Positions 1 to 5,153 of a stretch of 5,153 nt of DNA are shown here, one piece after another. The position numbers were made by a program, and so were the translations under genes. Position 1 is the stretch's first letter, and each line of letters opens with the position of its first letter. Location of the stretch: the NCBI GenBank assembly GCA_943330925.2, contig CALQJP020000193.1:1-5153 (forward strand), in the 5' to 3' direction. The stretch comes from Chryseobacterium gleum. GTDB taxonomy: Bacteria; Bacteroidota; Bacteroidia; Flavobacteriales_D; Sanyastnellaceae. The notes under the pieces are model-generated. The model made no database searches and was not told the origin of the DNA. It saw only the letters and a program-made list of their open reading frames with translations.

Positions 1-591
1 AATGGTCTTCTCATTCCTGAAAATTCATGGCTCGAGCGCACCTTCAAACCAATGGAAGAACTTGCTGAGCAAATGACCCGCATGTTCTTAGACCCGGCCT
101 CCGGGGTACCTGTTGCGGTGGCGTTTTTAAGTATTGCCGTTATTCCCGCGCTTTGTGAAGAGCTCGTTTTTCGCGGGGTTATGATGCCGCTTTTGGCGAA
201 AATGACCCGAAACATTCATGCCGCCGTTTGGATTACTGCCATGCTCTTCAGCCTTATCCACGTGCAGTTCTACGGATTTTTACCGCGCATGATTATGGGG
301 GCGCTTCTTGGTTATTTCGTTGTATGGAGCGGTAGTTTGTGGACTTCCATTCTGGCGCATTTCATCAACAATGCATCAGCCTTTCTGATGTTTCAATACT
401 TCGGCACGCTTGAAACACCTGAAAACAGCGTCTTGAATCATTGGGGTTTCTATTTCCTTGCATCGTCGGTTTTCGTAGCTCTGATTTTCCTGGCCCGCAA
501 AAAAAGCAATTGGCCCTGGAACAGCTTCATTTACCTGGGTATTCCCGATGATCAAGGAGTAAAGCCGAACACAGCGTCAACCGAGCTTTAG
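1..591 (+). CDS. CPBP family intramembrane protease (5'-truncated)
   Basis: The frame is open from base 1, so the gene starts outside the window. The ATG at 52 is an internal Met, not a convincing start. The visible 196 residues cover the CPBP (Abi/CAAX protease-like) core. Motif 1 is CEELVFRG, with Glu53, Glu54 and Arg58 of the visible fragment. Motif 2 is FSLIH, ending in His87. Motif 3 is HFINN, starting at His120. In this family the Glu and His residues form the intramembrane glutamic protease site or metal site. Hydrophobic stretches near residues 36-52, 73-88, 93-110, 113-133 and 147-166 are probable membrane segments, followed by a polar C-terminal tail of about 30 residues. The segment FYGFLPRMIMGALLGY is typical of Bacteroidota members. 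The substrate cannot be inferred; relatives process prenylated proteins or peptides, or act in bacteriocin self-immunity. All three motifs are intact, so it is probably active. Its last 15 bp overlap the end of convergent ispD. Confidence 0.93.
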   Translation, partial: NGLLIPENSWLERTFKPMEELAEQMTRMFLDPASGVPVAVAFLSIAVIPALCEELVFRGVMMPLLAKMTRNIHAAVWITAMLFSLIHVQFYGFLPRMIMGALLGYFVVWSGSLWTSILAHFINNASAFLMFQYFGTLETPENSVLNHWGFYFLASSVFVALIFLARKKSNWPWNSFIYLGIPDDQGVKPNTASTEL

Positions 592-1257
592 CATAACCTC
601 CGCCCAGCGCAAGTCTTCCGGTGTTGTGATCTTAATGTTTTCCCGATTGCCTTCCACCAATTGTATAACGTGACCTGCAGCTTCCATAACCGACGCATCA
701 TCGGTAAATGAAGCGGTGTAAGGTTGTTTAAACGCATCTTGCAACAAAGAAAGTTGGAAGCATTGCGGTGTCTGAACGATGCGATACAACGAACGATCAA
801 CTGCATGGTTGTGCTGTCCCTCCAGCATGCGCACACTGTCGTTGACGGCAACTACAGGTACAGCATTACCCGCTGAAGCCGCTGTATCATAGCAACGCTG
901 CAAGGTTTCCATGCCCACCAATGGCCTCACACCGTCGTGAATGCCCACCACGGCTGTATCATCCTGAATGGAGTCTACCGCACACTTTACGGAGTGAAAA
1001 CGCTCAGCGCCTCCCGCAATCAATTGATGTGGAATGGCGAAATCGTGTTCGGCAACAAGCTCCTGCCAATACCCGAAATAGTCGGGGTGCAGCACCAACA
1101 ACAAGGTCATGTTCTCATCGAATGCATGCAGGCGCTGTAAGGTGTGCATGAGAAGCGGCTTGCCTGCAAGCAATAGAAATTGCTTTGGAATTGGGGCACC
1201 CATGCGCTTTCCAATACCTGCTGCTACTATTACTGCATATCGATTTCGCTTCATCAT
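577..1257 (-). CDS. ispD: 2-C-methyl-D-erythritol 4-phosphate cytidylyltransferase
   Basis: IspD joins CTP and MEP to give CDP-methylerythritol plus pyrophosphate, the third step of the MEP isoprenoid pathway, in the cytosol. The 226-residue product is complete and of normal length (E. coli 236). The nucleotide-binding loop AAGIGKRMG lies at residues 12-20, followed by PKQ at 24-26. Arg18 and Lys25 match the catalytic Arg20 and Lys27 of E. coli. HDGVRP (107-112) supplies the metal-binding Asp108. AVDRS (152-156) supplies Arg155, matching Arg157. QTPQ is at 162-165 and TDDAS at 185-189. NIKITTPEDL (207-216) supplies Lys209, matching Lys213. Ser141 stands where E. coli has Thr140, a conservative change. 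The start is one of two adjacent ATGs (1257 or 1254); a later start would cut the nucleotide loop. There is no Shine-Dalgarno sequence: a terminator T-tract directly precedes the ATG. The gene ends inside the convergent protease gene. The upstream codirectional neighbour is the giant surface-protein gene, which is functionally unrelated. Confidence 0.97.
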   Translation of the reverse strand: MMKRNRYAVIVAAGIGKRMGAPIPKQFLLLAGKPLLMHTLQRLHAFDENMTLLLVLHPDYFGYWQELVAEHDFAIPHQLIAGGAERFHSVKCAVDSIQDDTAVVGIHDGVRPLVGMETLQRCYDTAASAGNAVPVVAVNDSVRMLEGQHNHAVDRSLYRIVQTPQCFQLSLLQDAFKQPYTASFTDDASVMEAAGHVIQLVEGNRENIKITTPEDLRWAEVMLKLG

Positions 1258-1291
1258 AAAAAAAAGAAACCCCGCTCATCGACGGGGTTTC
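1258..1291 (-). terminator. Rho-independent terminator of the surface-protein gene
   Basis: On the minus strand a perfect 9-bp stem (GAAACCCCG pairing with CGGGGTTTC, plus-strand 1283-1291 and 1266-1274) encloses an 8-nt loop and is followed by eight consecutive T (1258-1265). It begins 17 nt after the stop codon at 1309-1311, so it should end the transcript of the large T9SS protein. There is no matching T-tract on the plus-strand side, so it works in one direction only. Its T-tract touches the ATG of ispD, so the terminator occupies the whole ispD leader. Confidence 0.88.
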
Positions 1292-1320
1292 AAAGTAGAT
1301 ATATCGAATTACTTGATAAA
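1291..1320 (-). promoter_or_regulatory. Weak candidate promoter for ispD
   Basis: On the minus strand TACTTTG (plus-strand 1291-1297) resembles the Bacteroidota -7 element TAnnTTTG but is one base short. TTTA (1317-1320) lies 19 nt upstream, where a -33 TTTG-like box would be expected. If used, transcription would begin at or just inside the terminator stem, shortening or destroying the hairpin in the ispD message. This is a hand-made match with imperfect boxes, offered because ispD has no other visible promoter space. It may be chance. Confidence 0.18.
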
Positions 1321-1551
1321 CTTCTGTGTAAACAATGCCTCGCTTCCGGCACTCAACACAAGCGTGTATGCTCCATTGCTCAGTTGAGCTGTAGACCATT
1401 CACGCTGAGAGCCGCCTGCGATTACAAACGTTGTAGTTTCAACCAAGCGACCTTGTGCGTCAAACAGACGAGCGCTTACCTGCTGCGTTTCGATGTTTTC
1501 GAACACGAGGCGAACGCTGCCCAGTGTTTGAGAGAACGAAATGCTATTGGC
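1309..1551 (-). other. T9SS type A sorting domain (C-terminal signal)
   Basis: The last 80 residues have the standard pattern: a first strand pair (LGSVRLVFENI), then RLFDAQGRLV, then a Ser/Gln turn, QLSNGAYTLVL, and a short basic end, FTQKFIK. In this family the signal directs the protein through the type IX translocon and is cleaved by the PorU sortase. The Gly-Arg in the middle and the Gly-Ala-Tyr strand are the most diagnostic residues. The domain sits exactly at the C-terminus, as required. Confidence 0.93.
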
Positions 1552-4500
1552 TTCTGCTGCTGCGTCATCCTGAAGGCTCAATGCCTGAACACTTCCAGTG
1601 GCTGTTGCATTGCAAACGCCTTGGCAAACCACCGTATAGGCGAGTGCCTGGCCATTCGAAAGAACCAACTGCGCTTCATTGCCAATCAACTCAACGCCAT
1701 TGGAGAAAGTCCAGGTGCAAATACCCGGTTGTGCGAGAACCGCATTCAATTGTGCGGCAAATTGATTGTCGCCCAATGCCATCACTTGTTGCTCAACAGC
1801 AATTGTATTGGCTTGCGAATCGCGCAAATCAACTTCTAGTTCCTCTTGGGTACAAGGAGTGAAAACATGAACCGTGTAAAGTCCGGCAGTCAAGCCCTCC
1901 ACGAGTGCCTGGTGACCTTCCACGTTGGCCGTGCGTACAACCTCCTGTTGTTCGTTGCGCACTTCATAGGTAAACCAATGAGCGTTTTCAACCTCAAATG
2001 TGAACATACCGGAATTTCCTTGATTGCATTCTACGGTCTCTGTGCCTGTTATTTGAGTGCGAATTGCCTCCGGCTGCTCTACTTGAATTACCGCAGATGA
2101 AACCCCGCAGGTAGCGTGTTCAACCTGCAACAAATATGCTCCGGCTTCGAGATGATCGAAAGTAACGGCGCCTTGTGCCATGAATTCGTATCCGTTTTCA
2201 GCGCTGAGCGAAACGCTCCAATCCGAAGAAGGAACATTTACGTCAATGGAAGCATCGGCCAAGCCATTGCATGAGCTGCCGGTTACGATGGTAGTAGCCG
2301 ATGGCGTTGAGCGAATGATGTATCGAACGCCCTGGAAAGCTTCTGTTACTTCAACGCTTACGATGGTTCCTGAAGAGAGGGTTGTAATTGCTCCGGTTAG
2401 CACATCCTCCATTGTAAGGCATGCTCCGAGCGGAAGATTCTGTACTTCTACCACTGTGAACGTATACACACCTGCCTCTGGCATGTCGAGCACAACCGGT
2501 ATTTCAACAGCACCTGAATATGGACGAGCATCTTGCGCCAACGGTGCGCCATCGGCAGCTTGGAGGGTCATTTCGACCGACTCAGCCACCGGGCTTTCAA
2601 GGTCTGCAACGTCCCAGTCATCATAAGTTGCTTCTGCATTGTCCGTGAACACAATCATGCTCTCATCGGAATATGCACCCTTCGAGAAACGCAATGCAAC
2701 AAATGCGTTGTTAGCGTCTTCACTGCGTTCAAATGCCGCTCCTGTATTCGTTTTGTGCGTTTCCTGAAACACCAGGTTTTGTGCTGCGGCATTCACCTTT
2801 ACTAGGAAGCCCTGGCTGTGGGCTATATAGCGCGAAGCGGTACCCGAGTTGGTGGTTGCATTGCGGAACTTATAGGAGTTCGATTGATAATCGAAAACGT
2901 AGTAAACCTTTGGTCCGGTGAGGGATGCCGAAGTCAGATTCCAGTCAATTTCCGACGGATAGGGGTTACCAACGAGGTTCCATCCATAGTCGAAAATTCC
3001 GCCGGGTGATGTTACTGTATAGCTCAGCGGAATGGTAACCTGTCCACTCTGAATCAAACCTGTATTGTCGAGGTTTTGCGCAGCACCTGCGAGCCAGATG
3101 TAATAACCGCGGTTGTTATCCAACGTATTGGTAACGTTGTTTACACCCACATATCCCGTGTTCATAGAACCTGAAGCAGGCTCGTTGTAGTACTGCACGT
3201 TATTGAATCCGTATGAAGGATAGTCTGAACCGGTGAATCCGGTAGTAATAATATCGTCATTCCAAGAAGCAACGGTTTGCCCTTGGATGGGGCAAGCCAG
3301 ATTGAACCAATAACCCTGTGAGTTTGGGATAGAGGGAACGAATCGTTGCAATTCAACGTTGCCTGAAACGGCCGCGCCCGACTTGATTTCGCCAATGGAA
3401 GCAGATCCGGTCGAGTTAGAAACAAGTCTCAAATTCGCATTGGTTTGCAGCGTGCCTTCCAGTATAGACACAACACCATTTATAGAAACGAGCGAAGGTG
3501 TCAGACTCACGTTGGAGCCATCATTATCAATGGTCAAATTGTTGAACGTGGTCTGCGATGCGCCTACAGCAAAACCAATTGTTTGCTCTTCCTGTCCCTT
3601 GAACACCACCGTTGAAGTGCCGGCTGTGAAGGTTCCTTCGTTGACCCAGTTGCCATGCACACGCATTTCGCTGCTGCCGCCAACAAGCGTTGCTCCTGTG
3701 TTAATCGAAATGTCATTCAGCAACCAAGTGCCTGTTGCCGTAACCGTGTGACCCGATTGAATCTGGAAACGGTCATAGCGCCCTGAAACTACCGCTTGAG
3801 CCGTGCCAACTGCCGTTGGGGCCCAAATAGACGCATTCGAATTTCCAGTGCCTTGGCTATACCATAAGCGCTTGCAACCCGCTTGCACCACCGACACATC
3901 GTCGAGTCGGAACAAATCGGATGCAGCTGATAGATATTTAAAACGAACACCAAAATACTTTACGATTGGGAAGGTAATTGCTCCACCAGAGGCATCTGTA
4001 CCTGTGCCCAAAGAAGTCAAGCTATTGAAGCCTCCGTTGTTGTCAACACTCAAGCCCCACGTTCCAGCTTCATTGAGGGTAACTTGAATTCCAACTCGTG
4101 TTCCGCCATTCACATTGTCTACCCAATCGGTTGTTGAGTTCACAATAGGCGTAGAAGCGTATGCTCCATCGGTTACGCGATACAAGCGAATGTAATCGGC
4201 GGTTCCGGCAGAAGGCAATGAACCTTGATCAATTACAACAGCATAACCATCAACACCCGTGCTATAGAAATTGGAGTCGTTAGCTGCGAGGAAAATCTGG
4301 AAATTGTTGTTGGCACTTGCGTCATTTGCAAAGGCAACCTCGAAGCGCCAGGTGGTGTTTATACCAACCAAATTCGCGTCATCGATCGGATATGCTAGAG
4401 AAGACTGACCCGCTACCGCTTGTGTGCTGTGACGGGCAGAGTGCGTGCCTTCAATGGGCGAAGTTGTATTCGCACTCCAGGCGGTTCCATTGGTCTTCCA

Positions 4501-5153
4501 ACCACTGAGGCTGCCAGCGTTAAAATCCTGATCAACCAAGGTCTCGTAACCGGAATCATCATCTACAACCGACAAGTCCAGAGAATCGGCATCACCTATG
4601 AAGGCGTTTGTGCCTCCACTAACGTTTTCTAAGCGGAACAACAGGCTGGCGATGTCATCGCACAAGGTGTTGTTGGATGGATCGATGTAAATGTATTTGG
4701 TGCCGCTAGCTCCTGCAGCCCACGTCAACGTTTGCGTGGTATAGCTGGCAGCGTAGGTCGTCGAAGGATTTGGTCCGCCACCTATTCGTGTTGCATCGCC
4801 AGTGAGGGTGATCTGGATACTCGTTGCTGCTGTGCTGGAAGGGTTAAAGATGTCGACGCCAATTGCGTAGTTGTTGGCTAACGTAGCATTTTCAACTACC
4901 GAACCACTCACAGAGCCATTGATAGCAACATAGGTGTCGGGGGGCAATGCGCGGAAACGGAAGCTGTCAAACTCAGCAGCTGCGCGTCCCTCAGCCGTAT
5001 TATCATGTATGGCCATGAAGCCGAAATGTCCGTTGGCAGAAGGCTGATAGGTGTTGTCTGTGGCTCCGCCTTGGTTCACGGTGGAGAGAGATTCCGGACA
5101 ACTATTGGGTGTTGGTGTAGCCTGCGAGTTTGTGCTGTTCGTAGGAAGGGTCG
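1309..5153 (-). CDS. Giant multidomain T9SS-secreted surface protein (5'-truncated)
   Basis: The frame is open to the right edge, so the N-terminus and signal peptide are not visible. The GTG at 5077-5079 lies inside a domain and is not a real start. Numbering from that GTG as residue 1, the order is: tail of a first beta-sandwich (to about 44, preceded by a Thr/Pro/Asn/Ser-rich linker); Calx-beta-like domain (about 55-175); lectin/glucanase-like beta-sandwich (about 178-400); strand-rich region with GNWVNEGTF and FNNLTIDN (about 403-580); GWNLVGNPYPS region (about 580-775); beta-sandwich (about 791-925); two SprB-like repeats (929-1088); PKD/Ig-like segment (1089-1168); T9SS type A sorting domain (about 1177-1256). 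No catalytic motif is seen. From the family pattern it should be exported by Sec, then across the outer membrane by T9SS, with the C-terminal domain removed, and then anchored or released. An adhesin or matrix role is an inference. Transcription ends at the terminator 17 nt downstream. The 1,281 or so visible codons have no stop or frameshift, so the gene appears intact here. Confidence 0.94.
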   Translation of the reverse strand, partial: TLPTNSTNSQATPTPNSCPESLSTVNQGGATDNTYQPSANGHFGFMAIHDNTAEGRAAAEFDSFRFRALPPDTYVAINGSVSGSVVENATLANNYAIGVDIFNPSSTAATSIQITLTGDATRIGGGPNPSTTYAASYTTQTLTWAAGASGTKYIYIDPSNNTLCDDIASLLFRLENVSGGTNAFIGDADSLDLSVVDDDSGYETLVDQDFNAGSLSGWKTNGTAWSANTTSPIEGTHSARHSTQAVAGQSSLAYPIDDANLVGINTTWRFEVAFANDASANNNFQIFLAANDSNFYSTGVDGYAVVIDQGSLPSAGTADYIRLYRVTDGAYASTPIVNSTTDWVDNVNGGTRVGIQVTLNEAGTWGLSVDNNGGFNSLTSLGTGTDASGGAITFPIVKYFGVRFKYLSAASDLFRLDDVSVVQAGCKRLWYSQGTGNSNASIWAPTAVGTAQAVVSGRYDRFQIQSGHTVTATGTWLLNDISINTGATLVGGSSEMRVHGNWVNEGTFTAGTSTVVFKGQEEQTIGFAVGASQTTFNNLTIDNDGSNVSLTPSLVSINGVVSILEGTLQTNANLRLVSNSTGSASIGEIKSGAAVSGNVELQRFVPSIPNSQGYWFNLACPIQGQTVASWNDDIITTGFTGSDYPSYGFNNVQYYNEPASGSMNTGYVGVNNVTNTLDNNRGYYIWLAGAAQNLDNTGLIQSGQVTIPLSYTVTSPGGIFDYGWNLVGNPYPSEIDWNLTSASLTGPKVYYVFDYQSNSYKFRNATTNSGTASRYIAHSQGFLVKVNAAAQNLVFQETHKTNTGAAFERSEDANNAFVALRFSKGAYSDESMIVFTDNAEATYDDWDVADLESPVAESVEMTLQAADGAPLAQDARPYSGAVEIPVVLDMPEAGVYTFTVVEVQNLPLGACLTMEDVLTGAITTLSSGTIVSVEVTEAFQGVRYIIRSTPSATTIVTGSSCNGLADASIDVNVPSSDWSVSLSAENGYEFMAQGAVTFDHLEAGAYLLQVEHATCGVSSAVIQVEQPEAIRTQITGTETVECNQGNSGMFTFEVENAHWFTYEVRNEQQEVVRTANVEGHQALVEGLTAGLYTVHVFTPCTQEELEVDLRDSQANTIAVEQQVMALGDNQFAAQLNAVLAQPGICTWTFSNGVELIGNEAQLVLSNGQALAYTVVCQGVCNATATGSVQALSLQDDAAAEANSISFSQTLGSVRLVFENIETQQVSARLFDAQGRLVETTTFVIAGGSQREWSTAQLSNGAYTLVLSAGSEALFTQKFIK
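1576..1815 (-). other. PKD/Ig-like segment before the sorting domain
   Basis: Residues about 1089-1168 contain CTWTFSNGVEL and LAYTVVCQGVC, which resemble the 'Y.W.f.nG' and 'y.v.v...gC' strands of PKD/Ig-like domains found next to T9SS signals. Cys1121, Cys1152 and Cys1156 could form a disulfide. The PKD-type PxD motif is not evident, so the family name is tentative. Confidence 0.45.
1816..2295 (-). repeat. Two tandem SprB-like/Ig-like repeats
   Basis: Residues 929-1006 and 1007-1088 (from the GTG at 5079) are two diverged units of about 80 residues. Each starts with a Cys-containing turn (SSCNG at 935-939; VECNQ at 1016-1020), then a strand, then a 'hLxAGxY' strand (DHLEAGAYLLQV; EGLTAGLYTVHV), then a second Cys (ATCGV; TPCTQ). 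The Cys pairs are spaced 54 and 58 residues apart, which suggests one disulfide per unit. The layout resembles the SprB repeat of Bacteroidota gliding and surface adhesins. It could equally be called a generic Ig-like fold. Confidence 0.65.
2305..2709 (-). other. Beta-sandwich domain following the GNPYPS region
   Basis: Residues about 791-925 run from FVALRFSKGAYSDESMIVF through ATYDDWDVADLES to ACLTMEDVLTG and VRYIIRS. This matches a recurring Bacteroidota surface-protein segment with a 'DE..v.F...AT.g.D...D' pattern, a 'dG..l....rP' turn, a 'g.Ytft' strand and a 'L.leD..tg' strand. It normally sits between a GNPYPS region and the C-terminal modules. No function is known to me beyond structural. 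Confidence 0.6.
2755..3339 (-). other. GWNLVGNPYPS region of Bacteroidota surface proteins
   Basis: Residues about 581-775 include YWFNLACPIQGQTVASW, then RGYYIWLAG, then GWNLVGNPYPSEIDWN (699-714, encoded at 2938-2985), then HSQGFLVKVNA. The NLVGNPYPS motif with a later QGF strand recurs widely in T9SS-secreted proteins of this phylum, usually after a 'GNWtN.GtF' repeat region as here. The motif is clear; its role is not established. Confidence 0.75.
3340..3873 (-). other. Strand-rich 'GNW..GTF' region, beta-helix-like
   Basis: Residues about 403-580 show short repeated strands: WLLNDISINTGATL, HGNWVNEGTFTAGTSTVVF, QTTFNNLTIDND, VSINGVVSILEGTLQTN and SGNVELQRFVP. The 'GNW.N.GtF..Gt.tV.F.G...QtI' and 'F.nLtI.n' phrases are characteristic of Bacteroidota surface proteins and suggest a stacked, parallel beta-helix-like fold. 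The fold assignment is an inference from the strand periodicity. Confidence 0.6.
3880..4548 (-). other. Concanavalin A-like beta-sandwich domain
   Basis: Residues about 178-400 begin with DFNAGSLSGWKTNGTAW and end with FRLDDVSVVQAG. In between are alternating strands with buried aromatics, such as TTWRFEVAF, NFQIFLAAND, DGYAVVID, YIRLYRV and TWGLSVDNNGG. The layout (W-containing first strand, 'W.v.vd..G' near the end, closing 'F.lDDv.v') is that of lectin/glucanase-like jelly rolls in secreted Bacteroidota proteins. No catalytic acids of a glycosidase could be assigned, so carbohydrate or surface binding is the likelier role. Confidence 0.6.
4555..4917 (-). other. Divergent Calx-beta-like domain
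   Basis: Residues about 55-175 follow the Calx-beta order: a 'SVSGSVVEN' first strand with the usual Glu, 'YAIGVDIFNPSSTAATSIQI' as the second pair, an 'LTW.AG' strand, 'YIYIDPSNN' before an acidic turn, 'LLFRLENVSGG', and a closing 'LDLSVVDDDSG'. In the family the acidic residues can bind calcium. The lone Cys140 sits just before the Asp-Asp turn. The match is by pattern only and the domain is clearly divergent. Confidence 0.6.
4948..5153 (-). other. Tail of an upstream beta-sandwich plus Thr/Pro/Asn linker
   Basis: The right edge encodes a low-complexity stretch rich in Thr, Pro, Asn and Ser with one Cys (codon 5098-5100). It is followed by GHFGFMAIHDNTAEGRAAAEFDSFRFRAL. The closing 'FDSFRF' strand parallels the 'FRLDDVSV' end of the next beta-sandwich (about 3,880-4,548), so this is probably the last part of an earlier copy of the same kind of domain. 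Most of that copy lies outside the window. Confidence 0.45.

Noticed and set aside
52..54. ATG at 52 as the start of the CPBP gene
   Set aside because: The frame is open to base 1 and the residues before it (ENSWLERTFKPMEE) match the usual pre-core segment of Bacteroidota CPBP proteins, so the true start is upstream.
588..851. 87-codon minus-strand frame inside ispD
   Set aside because: It is in another frame of a complete, motif-bearing ispD, and its translation is Arg/Cys-rich with no recognisable feature.
1266..1291. The hairpin as a bidirectional terminator serving plus-strand transcription as well
   Set aside because: The plus-strand side is followed by CAAAGTAGAT with no T-run, so only the minus-strand direction has the required U-tract.
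1180..1839. 219-codon open frame on the plus strand opposite ispD's start and the surface-protein end
   Set aside because: It lies antisense to two well-supported genes, crosses the terminator, has a Cys/His/Arg-rich translation with no domain, and has no promoter or start signal. It is a coding shadow.
2180..4632. Several 60-150 codon plus-strand frames opposite the surface-protein gene
   Set aside because: They are antisense frames kept open by the composition of a long coding sequence rich in Thr, Ser and Gly codons. None has a domain, a consistent start or neighbours in phase.
5077..5079. GTG as the start of the surface-protein gene
   Set aside because: The same frame continues without a stop to the window edge, with residues fitting a domain tail and linker, and no signal peptide follows the GTG.
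1..5153. A new defence, mobile or RNA-based system
   Set aside because: There is no transposase, integrase, nuclease, reverse transcriptase, CRISPR repeat, tRNA or structured non-coding stretch; apart from 51 bp, the window is fully coding with three recognisable gene types.

Overview
The window looks like chromosomal DNA of a member of the Bacteroidota. The strongest evidence is a very long minus-strand protein that ends in a type IX secretion (T9SS) type A sorting domain, a signal largely confined to that phylum. It also carries the GWNLVGNPYPS-type motif common in Bacteroidota surface proteins. The CPBP protease and IspD are of the kind found there too. I cannot place it to genus; a marine or freshwater Flavobacteriia-like or Cryomorphaceae-like lineage would fit, but this is a guess.

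Layout, left to right. Positions 1-591 (+) hold the 3' part of a CPBP-family (CAAX protease/bacteriocin-processing) membrane protein whose start lies outside the window. Positions 577-1257 (-) hold a complete ispD, encoding the cytidylyltransferase of the MEP isoprenoid pathway. The two genes converge and share their last 15 bp. Positions 1258-1308 form the only intergenic space. It is almost filled by a strong minus-strand intrinsic terminator whose T-tract runs directly into the ispD start codon. Positions 1309-5153 (-) hold the C-terminal 1,281 or so codons of a giant secreted multidomain protein. It is read from the right, and its N-terminus and signal peptide lie beyond the right edge.

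The giant protein has, from N to C: the tail of a first beta-sandwich domain, a divergent Calx-beta-like domain, a second lectin/glucanase-like beta-sandwich, a strand-rich 'GNW..GTF' region, the GNPYPS region, a further beta-sandwich, two SprB-like repeats, a PKD/Ig-like segment and the T9SS sorting domain. It is best read as an outer-surface or secreted adhesin-like protein with no catalytic domain visible.

The three genes do not form an obvious pathway. The surface protein and ispD are codirectional but separated by the terminator, and the protease points the other way. I see no RNA genes, CRISPR arrays, insertion sequences or phage genes, and nothing that amounts to a new defence or mobile system. 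The most interesting points are the terminator abutting ispD, the convergent gene overlap, and the mosaic composition of the surface protein.
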